From assembly GCA_963170055.1 (NCBI GenBank), contig CAUJGJ010000222.1:180401-202600 (forward strand): 22,200 bases of DNA, in the 5' to 3' direction. The translations under genes were made by a program, and so were the position numbers. The stretch is from Halisarca cf. caerulea. Its lineage: Eukaryota > Porifera > Demospongiae > Chondrillida > Halisarcidae. Below, piece by piece: positions 1 through 19,693 of this stretch (position 1 is the stretch's first letter; every line of letters starts with the position of its first letter). The notes below the pieces were generated by a model. That model searched no databases, was not told where the DNA came from, and was given only the letters and a program-made list of their open reading frames with translations.

Positions 1-130
1 TACTTTGTGTACATTAAAACTAGTATCCTTCGAATCTGTTTTGATATGCATGAGTTAATTATTGAAGAGTTGTGGCCAATGCTCAATATACAAGGTGCTT
101 TCACACCGAGTGTGCTATTGTGTGCAACTT

Positions 131-575
131 GTACAACACACAGGAGTGAGGTAGAGTTGCGGTGCACACAGGAGCGAGGTAGTGTTGCGGTGCACACAGG
201 AGCGAGGTAGTGTTGCGGTGCACACAGGAGCGAGGTAGTGTTGCGGAGCACACAGGAGCGAGGTAGTGTTGCGGTGCGCACAGGAGTGAGGTAGTGTTGC
301 GGTGCACATAGGAGCGAGGTAGTGTTGCGGTGCACACAGGAGCGAGGTAGTGTTGCGGTGCACACAGGAGTGAGGTAGTGTTGCGGTGCACACAGGAGCG
401 AGGTAGTGTTGCGGTGCACACAGGAGCGAGGTAGTGTTGCGGTGCACACAGGAGTGAGGTAGTGTTGCGGTGCACACAGGAGTGAGGTAGTGTTGTACAC
501 ACAGGAGTGAGGTAGTGTTGCGGTGCACACAGGAGCGAGGTAGTGTTGTACAACACACAGGAGCGAGGTAGTGTT
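131..575. repeat. 28-bp minisatellite, about 16 copies
   Basis: A unit containing CACACAGGAG(C/T)GAGGTAGTGTTGCGG recurs every 28 bp from about 141 to 558. One copy near 490 is 25 bp. Copies differ mainly by a C/T change in GGAGCGAGG versus GGAGTGAGG. The first and last copies share a GTACAACACACAGG variant. Because 28 is not a multiple of three and the minus strand lacks stops, open frames of about 150-160 codons cross the array on that strand. Their Cys/His/Pro/Leu-rich repetition looks like satellite translation rather than a gene. Confidence 0.95.
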
Positions 576-779
576 TTAGCGCAGATAATAGGTGTGATGT
601 GTGCATTTAGTAATTCTATAAAATATAAAATGGCAGAAAGATATTCCTGTAATACTATATTTCTTGTTCAGGAAATCAATGATATGAAACTGTGTTATCC
701 TGTTAATTATTTTAATAAAAAAAATTAATGATAGAAATGTTCCAACGTTCTTAGCTCTGGCCATGGATGGTGCTTGTGG
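576..779. other. AT-rich 3' flank of the DUF4419 gene
   Basis: No coding exon is seen. The stretch is AT-rich. It contains TTTAAT at 711-716, which reads ATTAAA on the minus strand about 65 bp past the DUF4419 stop codon, a plausible poly(A) signal for that gene. Confidence 0.5.
711..716 (-). promoter_or_regulatory. candidate poly(A) signal ATTAAA (DUF4419 gene)
   Basis: TTTAAT on the plus strand gives ATTAAA on the minus strand, about 65 nt downstream of the minus-strand stop at 780-782. The spacing is normal for a poly(A) signal, but the surrounding DNA is AT-rich, so chance is possible. Confidence 0.35.
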
Positions 780-1988
780 CTAGACATCAGATTCCTCCAG
801 TCCATTCCTAGAGGTGTGGTCAAAGGTGGGTGGTCCTTTCTGAGAGGTGCGGTCAAAGGTGGGTGGTCCATTCTGAGAGGTGTGGTTGGTGATGGGTGGT
901 CCATTCTGAGAGATGTGGTTGGTGATGGGTGGTCCATGTAGTGTGTCGTCAACCACCACCCATCCAAGGCGGGGTCTGATTCCTCGGGTGTGTCTATCTC
1001 GTGACACACCCACAAACCCACTGATCAAAGAGTACTGCTTGCCGCCCAAGCAAGGGTCAAGGGAAAAGGGTACGGTGGTTAGCCCTGAAGGATAGCGCAC
1101 AGACACTGGAGCTTCCCACACCTTCTGCTCGCTTAGTCTATAGGGCCAGTCGTTCACAACATACTCCCCCTCAGTTATCTCCAAATAAGGAAACAGCACA
1201 TTGATCCATCCGTGAACAAAAGGGTCATCTCCGTAGGGTGGTCGAGTGGTCTTGTACATTCTACTCCAGAAGGCATTGTCAACAGATCCGCTGCTGGCAG
1301 ACACGAACTGGTCCAGGATTGGGAGGACAGTGTCTACCCACCAGTCAATGTCATAGTGAATGTCCTTCAGGAGCTGTATCGTGTGGTCATGAAGAGAGGT
1401 CCAGTCGTCTGTTGTACCTTCAAGGGCTATCTCCACCAAACCACCCTCTCTACCAGCTGCCAATAAGCACTTCTTAGCAGTACTTAAGGGATTTGCAAGA
1501 GAAGTTTTCATACACAACTTTTCCAGAGTTTCAGTTGTTGAGAAAGATGGCAAAAGGTTGTCTTTGAATGCTTCCCTAATCCTCTCAGATGCTGTCTCTG
1601 ACAAATCACAAACTGTTTCGTCCCAGCTTTCACCCCCATCCTCCACATACAGCCTCTCCCTCCACACATCGGGATTGGTGAACCGAGTATTGACAATCTG
1701 CTTATGACTGGCCCTGACATGCAGCCCAACTCCCTGTTGTATACAACTCCATACCATGCCAGGTGAGAGGGTGAGTGGGAGCTGGTGAACATAGGCTAGA
1801 TGGACTGCCTCGAGGAAGGCATTCGTTCCCATTGACTTTGCATAGTCAACTGACGTCTTAGGCCAAGCTGAGGCAAGCACACTCCTCCCCAGTCTAGTCT
1901 GGACCTGGTTAAGATGAACACCTTTCGACAGAGGCTCACTTCTCTGAGAAGAGACAGGTCGACTGTTGTACAAGATCTCAGTAGACAT
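780..1988 (-). CDS. DUF4419 domain protein with a C-terminal 11-residue repeat tail
   Basis: This is a 402-aa single-exon ORF starting at the CAT of 1986-1988 and ending with TAG (780-782). The body, about residues 30-345, resembles the DUF4419 family (Pfam PF14388), known from fungi, protists and some invertebrates. Family-like features are NAFLEAVHLAYVHQLPLTLSP near the N-terminus, then VWSCIQQGVGLHV, a WWVDTVLPIL segment, DPFVHGWINVLFPYL, and a late FVGVSRD followed by RPRLGWVVV. No catalytic function is established for the family. I see no signal peptide or membrane segment. The domain ends just before residue 352. After it come four 11-residue repeats (352-395, each beginning GPP), encoded by a 33-bp tandem repeat, and then GLEESDV. 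The start codon lies at the edge of another tandem array (1987-2082), so the upstream leader is repetitive. I am confident of the family and less so of the exact start. Confidence 0.85.
   Translation of the reverse strand: MSTEILYNSRPVSSQRSEPLSKGVHLNQVQTRLGRSVLASAWPKTSVDYAKSMGTNAFLEAVHLAYVHQLPLTLSPGMVWSCIQQGVGLHVRASHKQIVNTRFTNPDVWRERLYVEDGGESWDETVCDLSETASERIREAFKDNLLPSFSTTETLEKLCMKTSLANPLSTAKKCLLAAGREGGLVEIALEGTTDDWTSLHDHTIQLLKDIHYDIDWWVDTVLPILDQFVSASSGSVDNAFWSRMYKTTRPPYGDDPFVHGWINVLFPYLEITEGEYVVNDWPYRLSEQKVWEAPVSVRYPSGLTTVPFSLDPCLGGKQYSLISGFVGVSRDRHTRGIRPRLGWVVVDDTLHGPPITNHISQNGPPITNHTSQNGPPTFDRTSQKGPPTFDHTSRNGLEESDV
804..935 (-). repeat. 33-bp coding minisatellite in the DUF4419 tail
   Basis: Four 33-bp units lie in frame and encode GPPITNHISQN, GPPITNHTSQN, GPPTFDRTSQK and GPPTFDHTSRN. 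The period is divisible by three, so copy-number change would keep the frame. The tail follows the conserved domain directly and looks like a lineage-specific extension. Confidence 0.9.
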
Positions 1989-2082
1989 GACAGCAGGTGA
2001 TCCAGGAGGGACAGATGACAGTAGGTGATCCGGAAGGGCAGATGACAGTAGGTGATCCGGAAGGACAGATGACAGTAGGTGA
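1987..2082. repeat. 27/28-bp tandem repeat upstream of the DUF4419 start
   Basis: ATGACAG(T/C)AGGTGATCC recurs at 1987, 2015, 2042 and 2069 (spacing 28, 27, 27). The array sits at the 5' end of the minus-strand DUF4419 ORF. The start codon (CAT, 1986-1988) overlaps its first copy: other copies read CAGATGACAG there, whereas this one reads GACATGACAG. Confidence 0.9.
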
Positions 2083-2535
2083 AATTAAGCAAAGATCACA
2101 CACACAACTAGAGCACACACGTTCCCACTGAGCTATCTCTCAAAACTTGTTAACCAAACTGACGGCTCCCCACCCGTGTATGGTGTGTTGTAGGGTGCAC
2201 TGTGTGTGCTGTGAGAACCCTGTGGTGGGTTCTGTGTACAAACTGTCTCATACACAAGCAATGAGATGCTAAACAAAGAACAAACTAGACATTTGTGAAT
2301 TGTAAATACATAACTTGTTATGGAACTTTCCCTACAAGTGTTGACTATACAGTGGCCATACACAGCACTCAATAGCTTCTGTTGTGGTGAAGGTGGAAGC
2401 CATTGACATGCATGTGCACACCTACGGAAGAGAATGGGCGGGACAGTGGGCGGAACAAAATAAAAAATGTCTTACATAGTACAAACAACACTGCAGAACA
2501 TCAAACACAGGTGCAATCAGTCAACAGTCACTACA
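2083..2535. other. intergenic region between the DUF4419 and PYM genes
   Basis: No exon is recognised. On the minus strand near 2110-2140 there is TAGCTCAGTGGG, a good match to a tRNA/SINE A-box, but no B-box follows at tRNA spacing. This may be a tRNA-derived SINE head or chance. No clear AATAAA for PYM was found on the minus strand. Confidence 0.4.
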
Positions 2536-3174
2536 TCAAGAGTGCACGTTGTCATAGTCCACTCCCAACGCTAGCAATTCCGTCACTAGTTCTTCTCTTC
2601 TGGAGATCTTGGTCAGCTGGTCAGGGTCTGGGTTTGCTAGCTCGCCAGAGTCGATACGCGACCGAAGGTCGTCTATTTGCTTTAACTTTTTACGAAGTTG
2701 GCGAACCCTCTTTAAATACTCCTTGTTGTCCTGTTCTACAGAAGAACGGCTCTCTTCTTCTTGCAGCTGAACGTGTAGCAACGACCGAGAGATCTCGACA
2801 ACTGACGATTGTACCGTCTCTTCTTCGGACTCCACGTGCACTAGGTTCACATCGGATCTGTCCCCATCTTGAGATTCTTTGAGAGCATCCAGTTTCTTCT
2901 TTTCTCTTCTCTTTTCGTTCTTTTTCTGCGATTTTGTCTTATGCTTGTCGGGTACTGCTAGATTCTCCTCGCTTAGCCCTGGAGGGTACTTGGAACAAGT
3001 CTCTCTTTCCATTCGCTGTTTCGTCTTGTACACTGGTACCTCGTCCGGAGGAACGTACCCTTCTTTAACTTTCCTCTCTTTTCGCCAGCTGCCGTCCGAC
3101 CTTTGAGACTTGGCAATGTATAGGCCGTCTTTTTTCCGAATAACATTGTCTCGCTCCACAGTGCTGGACGCCAT
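2536..3174 (-). CDS. PYM1: PYM/WIBG homologue, partner of Y14-Mago and exon-junction-complex recycling factor
   Basis: This is a 212-aa intronless ORF, close to the roughly 200 aa of animal PYM. The N-terminus has the family signature: DGLYIAKSQRSDGSW, then WRKERKVKEGYVP (residues 30-42), EVPVY (45-49) and PPGLS (64-68). This region binds the Mago-Y14 heterodimer in characterised PYMs. A lysine-rich stretch (about 77-96) follows, as in the family. The C-terminus (about 152-205, from YLKRVRQLRKKLKQ through ELANPDPDQL to EELVTELLALG) matches the PYM C-terminal helical region linked to ribosome and eIF2A-like interactions. The known role is release of exon-junction complexes from translated mRNA in the cytoplasm. 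The start is AAAATGGCG, 27 bp from the KAT2 start on the other strand, so a shared promoter is inferred. All family landmarks are intact. Confidence 0.93.
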   Translation of the reverse strand: MASSTVERDNVIRKKDGLYIAKSQRSDGSWRKERKVKEGYVPPDEVPVYKTKQRMERETCSKYPPGLSEENLAVPDKHKTKSQKKNEKRREKKKLDALKESQDGDRSDVNLVHVESEEETVQSSVVEISRSLLHVQLQEEESRSSVEQDNKEYLKRVRQLRKKLKQIDDLRSRIDSGELANPDPDQLTKISRREELVTELLALGVDYDNVHS

Positions 3175-3201
3175 TTTGACTGACTGCGGGGAAACAATAA
3201 A

Positions 3202-3206
<5 letters not shown>
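3170..3206. promoter_or_regulatory. bidirectional PYM/KAT2 start region with inverted AAAATGGC motifs
   Basis: The PYM start codon (3172-3174, minus) and KAT2 start codon (3202-3204, plus) are separated by 27 bp. Both sit in the same octamer: GCCATTTT at 3170-3177 and AAAATGGC at 3199-3206 form a perfect 8-bp inverted repeat around a 21-bp spacer. An in-frame TGA (3181-3183) precedes the KAT2 ATG, so 3202 is the first usable start unless there is an upstream exon. The octamer resembles the YY1-type AANATGGC element found at translation starts in other animals; that is a resemblance only. Confidence 0.7.
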
Positions 3207-13634
<10,428 letters not shown>

Positions 13635-13795
13635 CTGGTTCAAATTGCATCATAACAAGCTGGTGTTGCATCATATATGGTGGATATTGCATCATTGCAG
13701 ACAGCTTATCAAAATTGAATGACCATCTGTGTTCATCAATGTTCTCATCTCCTTTCTGATGTCTGGTTCACTTTTACTCAATTAATCTCACATCC

Positions 13796-13801
13796 AATAA
13801 A
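13796..13801 (+). promoter_or_regulatory. KAT2: poly(A) signal AATAAA for KAT2
   Basis: AATAAA lies about 160 nt downstream of the KAT2 TAG stop. It is the first canonical hexamer in the 3' region. Confidence 0.75.
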
Positions 13802-15150
13802 TGGAATATTATAAACGATAATACATTTAGTAAATTTCAATTCAGTAGCCAGTACAATCCACACACATGGGCATGTACGCGCACACACACACATTTATGC
13901 ACACTCAAAAACATAATAATATAACAAATTTCCTTGCTGAAAAAAACAAACTATCTGTTAGATTTGATGGGATGGGGTATAATATTAATTGCTAGGCAAT
14001 ATACAATAGTTGCTACGGTTACGACATGGACTAAGACAATGGTGTATCTGGAACACAGAGATGGTTTTAACGACAAGGAGGGACTTTGGCCCGGAATTCT
14101 GGAATTGTAAAAAGTGTGACAGCACATGAGAGCTCCACAAGCCACACCCACTAGCAAGATGTACAAGACACCAGACAATGAGGGAAGACCTATGGAAAAG
14201 ACAGTGAACATTAACCTCAAAGACTATCAAATAAAGTAATCCAAACACAAGAGTATTTTCTATTCTTTATCATCATTGCTAGTGATAAACTTCATGTTGG
14301 TATATTGAGTGACAATAACTAGATATACCAAGTTGTTGACATCATGATATTTGGATCATAGATACTCCAACATCTATTCTGGTCAAGTTGACCTCGGACT
14401 GAAGTAGCTTAGGTGGGCGGACTACAGTCTATAGGGATCTTATAAAAGACAATAGACACGATAGCATGTATTGTAGAACACAGTCTACGAACAGGGTCTT
14501 CGATGTCATTGTGTGCAGTCGTGGACTATGGACTTGGTGTACTGACCTGTAGGATGGCCGAAGCGAAGAGACGCCAAAATCACGAACGAACAAAGCGAAA
14601 GTAAAAATATATAAAATTTCAACGCAGGCCACATCCGTGCGTCATTCTGAGTCAAATTCTTTCTTGACTTCATCTGTAGCCGACAACGCTTACCATCTTT
14701 CAGCTGTACACTACGGTAGGCAGAAAAATGAAAAATGTTTCTTGTGTACCGCGCACGAAGCGCGTAGAAACGCGAGCAGTGGTATATACCAATCAATTAA
14801 TCAATGTATTGGCCACATGCGCAATGGCATTAGGCCAAACTGCCCTATAAGGCAACACATAGAGAGCATCACAAACATTTCCACAATATGTTGCCTATGA
14901 ATGTACATTAATAGAGTTGAAAAAAAGATCAGACAAACATGTAATATAATCAAAATGGGAAATTCATTGAAATCGAGCAGCCCACATCCTCATGGTTCAT
15001 GATACCCTTCAGGATCGAGAAATGTTGACATGTTTTGTCTAGTATTGGTATCACTCTGTCATCATTGCTCCTTTCCTTGTTCTCAACTATACAGCTCAAG
15101 GAATGCATAAGAAGCTGTTGCTTAGTTTGTCATGCAGCACACTCCAGCAA
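13802..15150. other. intergenic stretch, mostly featureless
   Basis: Apart from the doubtful minus-strand ORF at 13951-14220, no exon is supported. A TATAAAAG box (14441-14448, plus) lies about 110 bp upstream of a 16-codon ORF at 14554 (MAEAKRRQNHERTKRK). The GC-richer block 14550-14800 differs from its AT-rich surroundings and may be a dispersed repeat. None of this is firm. Confidence 0.35.
13951..14220 (-). CDS. doubtful hydrophobic ORF, 89 aa
   Basis: The minus-strand ORF has two hydrophobic stretches (LPSLSGVLYILLVGVACGAL and TIVLVHVVTVATIVYCLAI) separated by a polar YNSRIPGQSPSLSLKPS linker. A polypyrimidine-AG (CTTTTCCATAG) lies just inside the ORF on the same strand, so it could instead be a terminal exon beginning GLPSLSG. 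GVLYILLVG followed by FYNSR recalls single membrane anchors near a receptor C-terminus, but this is too short to name a family. No upstream exon was found. It may not be a gene. Confidence 0.2.
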   Translation of the reverse strand: MRLMFTVFSIGLPSLSGVLYILLVGVACGALMCCHTFYNSRIPGQSPSLSLKPSLCSRYTIVLVHVVTVATIVYCLAINIIPHPIKSNR

Positions 15151-15156
15151 CCAACC

Positions 15157-15230
<74 letters not shown>

Positions 15231-15274
15231 CGCGCACACACACACGCACGCACACACACAAACATGCACACACT

Positions 15275-15324
<50 letters not shown>

Positions 15325-15356
15325 CACGCACGCACACACACAAACATGCACGCACT

Positions 15357-15416
<60 letters not shown>

Positions 15417-15442
15417 TACATGCACGCATGCATGCACGCACA

Positions 15443-15479
<37 letters not shown>

Positions 15480-15526
15480 ACACACACACACACACACTAA
15501 TACATGCACGCATGCATGCACGCACA

Positions 15527-15578
<52 letters not shown>

Positions 15579-15667
15579 TGCACGCACACACACAAACATG
15601 CACGCACTCACATACACACACACATACACACACACATACACACACACTAATACATGCACGCATGCAT

Positions 15668-15725
<58 letters not shown>

Positions 15726-15809
15726 GCACATGCACGCACACACACAAACATGCACGCACTCACATACACACACACATACACACACACACTAATACATGCA
15801 CGCATGCAT

Positions 15810-15892
<83 letters not shown>

Positions 15893-15893
15893 G
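15157..15893. repeat. 737-bp compound (CA)n array with higher-order units
   Basis: This is almost uninterrupted alternating purine-pyrimidine sequence. Two marker segments punctuate the CA runs. CTAATACATGCACGCATGCA occurs at about 15413, 15498, 15647 and 15789. A CAAACATGCACGCACTCACA type segment occurs near 15259, 15341, 15593 and 15746. The array has therefore grown by duplicating blocks of about 85-150 bp as well as by dinucleotide slippage. All frames on both strands are open and none is considered coding. Confidence 0.95.
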
Positions 15894-16114
15894 GAGTAGG
15901 CCAGTGTGTCTGTTTGTCCACATGTCACATGAGCATGTCACTTAATAGATTTGCCAAGCATGCACTGATATTGTCTGTGTAGGAAGTGCTGCAGTGGCTC
16001 AAGTGACTGTAGCTCCATAGACATGGTGTACCCTCACTTGTCACATGGCTGAAATTTGAATAGTGCTAACAGAGTTTTGAGTAGTTCTGTGTACTTAGTG
16101 ACTCATGCTGGGTG

Positions 16115-16775
16115 GTACTGAGTGGGGGAGGGGTTAGTGCGGTAGTACTGAGTGGGGGAGGGGACAGTGCTGGGTGGGGGGTAGTGCTGGGTGGGGGGTA
16201 GTACTGAGTGGGGGATAGTGATGAGTGGGGGAGGGGGTAGTGATTAGTGGGGGGTAGTGCTGAGTGGGGGTAGTGAGGAGTGGGGGGGGTAGTGCTGAGT
16301 GGGGGATAGTGATGAGTGGGGGAGGGGATAGTGCTGAGTGGGGGATAGTGATGAGTGGGGGAGGGGTAGTGCTGGGTGGGGGGTAGTACTGAGTGCATGG
16401 GGGATAGCTATGAGTGGGGGAGCGGGTAGTGCTGGGTGGAGGGTAGTGCTGGGTGGGGGAGGGGGTAGTGCTGGGTGGGGGTAGTGCTGAGTAGGGGTAG
16501 TGATGAGTGGGGGAGGGGGTAGTGTTTAGTGGGGGGTAGTGATGAGTGTGGGGAGGGGGTAGTGCTGAGTGGGGGGAGGGGGTAGTGCTGAGTTGGGGAG
16601 GGGGTAGTGATGAGAGGGGGGTAGTGATGAGTGGGGGGTAATACTAAGTGAGGGGTAGTCGAGTGAGGGGTAGTACTGAGTGAGGGGTATTACTGAGTGA
16701 GGGGTAGTACTGAGTGAGGGGTATTACTGAGTGAGGGGTAGTACTGAGTGAGGGGTATTACTGAGTGAGGGGTAT
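16115..16775 (+). repeat. G-rich GTAGTGCTGAGTGGGGG array
   Basis: Irregular units of about 17-35 bp combine GTAGT(G/A)(C/A)TGAGTG with runs of four to eight G. From about 16640 the units become regular 18-mers (GAGTGAGGGGTAGTACT alternating with GTATTACT), giving a 36-bp higher-order period. The plus strand carries nearly all the G. Confidence 0.92.
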
Positions 16776-16789
16776 ACGTATATAATGTG

Positions 16790-17545
16790 TTCTCATGAAA
16801 AACAATACAATATTCTGAAGTCATGTCCATAGCAGATGTCATTACACAGGAGGCAATATTGCAGGACATATGCTATTCACCACATCCCCATCAAACAGGA
16901 CATTGCAGGCATGCCTATAACCATGTGTGCAGGTGGATACGAGGGTGGATACCAGCTATAGCTAAAGAGCAGCTTGCATAATAATTATGTTATCAACTAT
17001 AGCTCCATAATAGGGGTTGAGTCACTGACCAAGTTCCCCCTGTTGGTTTATGCTTGGAAAGACAGAGAGACAAACACTAGCTATAGGGTTCTATCCAGTG
17101 GAGCAGGAGGAAGCATCTATACCCCAAACTCTCCAGCTTCCACCCCCTAAAAATTTCAAATGTAGTGCAAATTACTATAGAGAAGGTCCTACTTGAGAGT
17201 TAAAGTTGACCTTGGATGGTCCAAAATAACCTCAGATACCACCTTATATAACCTAACAACTCAAATTTTCTCAGGTGGAGCATACCCCAGACTCCCTACT
17301 TACCATACCACATACATCACTGCACTGAATGTGTTTTATAGACATCTAGCTAGGGTACCACGTATGTACATATATATCTGCCCCTTCCATTACTATAGTT
17401 TAATATCTGTTATTGGCCCCCATGATCATTGTCCTGAAGAAACCCTGCTACATCAATACAAGTCACACATCAAAACCACAATCATGTTTGGTATGGCAGG
17501 CACTGTAATACTGAAGCTACTTCCCCTCAAATTTTCATCCTAGAT
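16790..17545. other. unassigned intergenic DNA, possible dispersed repeat
   Basis: No convincing exon was found. Two segments, CCCCCTAAAAATTTCAAAT near 17143 and CCCCTCAAATTTTCATCC near 17523, resemble each other, and CTCAGGTGGAGCATACCCC near 17272 has the look of an interspersed element. A 116-codon plus-strand frame at 17193-17543 has no recognisable features. Confidence 0.35.
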
Positions 17546-17553
17546 GGAACCCT

Positions 17554-17555
<2 letters not shown>

Positions 17556-17591
<36 letters not shown>

Positions 17592-17751
17592 ACACACACA
17601 CACACACATACACACACACACACACACACATGCACACTCTCTCTCTCTCACACACACACATGTACACACACACACATGTACACACACACACATGTACACA
17701 CACAAACACACACATACACACACATGTACACACACACACGCACATACATGT

Positions 17752-17782
<31 letters not shown>

Positions 17783-17849
17783 TACACACACACATGCACA
17801 CTCACACACACACACACACGCATACACACACACACACATACACACATGT

Positions 17850-17917
<68 letters not shown>

Positions 17918-17930
17918 ACACACACAGACA
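17556..17930. repeat. (CA)n compound tract
   Basis: Runs of CACACA are interrupted by ATGTAC, CTCTCTCT and CATACA steps. The tract ends about 50 bp before the acceptor of the candidate exon at 17984. Confidence 0.95.
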
Positions 17931-17983
17931 CAAGTTCATACACTCAGACAAAGGAGACTCATGATCCTCACTTATCCCCACAG

Positions 17984-18146
17984 AGAGGCACGTGCTCATG
18001 TCTTGAGCTGATGCAACCCCTCATGCCACCCAGTCTCTTCCTCCCTGACCCCCATCACCCCTGGCATGACCAGTTGAGGATGTACTCCAGACGTCATGTG
18101 TACCACAGCTTAGCTGGCAGACAGCCTGGGACAGTGGAGGTGTGTG

Positions 18147-18188
<42 letters not shown>

Positions 18189-18253
18189 TGCTGTGTGTGT
18201 GTGTGTGCATGTGTGTGTGCGTGTGCGCACGTGTGTGTGTGTGTGTGCGTGTA

Positions 18254-18293
<40 letters not shown>

Positions 18294-19057
18294 AAGGAAT
18301 AATGGTGTCACATTGTACATGTATACAAGAGTTTGAGGTTGAAGGCAACAGTCAATCCACATATACTTGCAAGTGTTTGCCATTTTAGACCTCGCATTGA
18401 CACATACAAGACGATGCAGTGTCACATAACATGAGGGTGCAGTGTTGTATGTTAGTACATGTACTTGGTACAACATTCACTTTCACTTTCGCTTTGAGTG
18501 GAGTCTTAAGAGAGTTGAACTGCTCCTGATTTGGGGATGCCTCTGGCATGCATCCACCTCAGCACTCCCTGGCCACAACCTCAGTCTGTACTGATAACAA
18601 TGACTGGACTCAGTAAAGGTGTTGGGACAACATGGCTGGTTTCATGTACAGTATATCACATGTCATTTTCATTTTACTTACAGTTTCGCCTGATTACTTG
18701 CATCATGCCAAATGGCTTTTATCTATTTTTAGAAGTTATGTCATTTAATAATTATTATAATAGTATTCATTGCATTCTAATACCTTCCTAAAACATAACT
18801 ATGATAACTTGTGTACAATATAATACATCAGCAAAAGCTGTAGTACTAGCTGCCTGCCTGTAGCACACTGCACTGATGATGGGTACTTCATGCACTCATG
18901 TACATCTCATGCTCCCTTCCAGGGAGTGAGGGGATCCGTGGTGGAACAACGTAAGGGGGGATCCCAGGGGACAGGGATGATGTATATGGATACATGTGAT
19001 GATGTATCCAGTTTCCCCCCACTTCCTGTACATTCCCCACTTCCTGTTACAAGCTAA
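17984..19057 (+). CDS. candidate last two exons of an unidentified gene (partial)
   Basis: Exon A, 17984-18139 (52 codons), follows the acceptor TTATCCCCACAG and ends GTGGAG before GTGTGTGC. It encodes a non-repetitive stretch including [38 protein letters not shown] and AGRQPGTVE. Exon B, 18923-19057, follows the acceptor CTCCCTTCCAG, starts [13 protein letters not shown] and ends [11 protein letters not shown] with TAA at 19055-19057. Both are phase 0, so they join in frame. The donor running into (TG)n mirrors introns 5, 12 and 14 of KAT2. I do not recognise the family and found no upstream exon; (CA)n lies directly upstream. No AATAAA follows closely. The exons are plausible from splice signals and composition only. 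Confidence 0.35.
18140..18292 (+). repeat. (TG)n tract after the candidate exon
   Basis: An imperfect (TG)n with CGTGTACGCACGTG-type interruptions begins at the putative donor at 18140 and continues for about 150 bp. Confidence 0.92.
18293..18922. other. putative intron or intergenic DNA
   Basis: No tandem array is seen. A GC-richer patch near 18500-18620 (CCTGGCCACAACCTCAGTCT) has an 86-codon plus frame but no clear splice sites or recognisable protein. It could be an alternative exon. Confidence 0.3.
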
Positions 19058-19692
19058 TATTCTAAAGCTGTACATGAGAGTACATCTTTTTTCTGCTAAT
19101 AATGATTTCACTGGGTCTCCCTGGATGCTGCCCCTTACAGCTGCAACCCAACACATCATATCCTCTTTGCCTGTACATGGCCTGTGTGGTGTGCTATTCT
19201 TGGAAATGGCATGCAGTGAACATGTTTACCAGCCAGACAGGAGGACTGCTGACAGTGTTGTGTGCGTGTGTTTACCTTCTGATGAAATATTTCTAAGAAT
19301 TTGACAATCACTGTCACTGTGCGTATTTGTTTGTGTGTTAGTGTTGCCAAGATAACACACATTGCTGCCCGATCCATAAAGCAACTGAGGATAGACCATG
19401 AATGGATTTGACATCTGTGAAAGGTGGTCTAAATGTGCCCTATACACCAGAACACTGGTGTAGTAGTATTGCATGTGTGCCTTCACTCTACAATGAAGAG
19501 TCCTACAGCCTGGCAGTTGATCACTATGAGTTGCGTGTGTGTATCCAGGTAGCCCATCTGCACACTGATGGATGGTTAGCTGAAAATGAAGAGTCATTAT
19601 AACACATGCTGATCTTGTCACTACAAATGGAAATTACTTTGTGGAGGTTGTGAATCCTGGGATACACTAGACCATCAATTGATATCTTGATG
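19058..19692. other. unassigned region
   Basis: Overlapping frames exist on both strands (19402-19602 plus, 66 codons; 19226-19621 minus, 131 codons). Neither shows a recognisable domain, so neither is called. Confidence 0.4.
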
Positions 19693-19693
19693 T

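Noticed and set aside
131..606. Cys/His-rich minus-strand proteins of 151 and 163 codons
   Set aside because: They are translations of the 28-bp array in rotating frames, with no flanking gene signals.
2110..2145. tRNA gene on the minus strand (TAGCTCAGTGGG)
   Set aside because: Only an A-box-like motif is present; there is no B-box, and the D-stem does not pair.
15035..15982. 315-codon Thr/His frame and the matching Cys/Val frames
   Set aside because: They are pure (CA)n/(TG)n translation; all frames are open for the same reason.
17527..18187. Long Thr/His and Cys/Val frames
   Set aside because: They are dinucleotide-repeat translation. Only the non-repetitive 17984-18139 part is kept as a candidate exon.
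19226..19621. 131-codon minus-strand ORF
   Set aside because: There is no recognisable domain and no promoter or splice support, and an unrelated plus-strand frame overlaps it.
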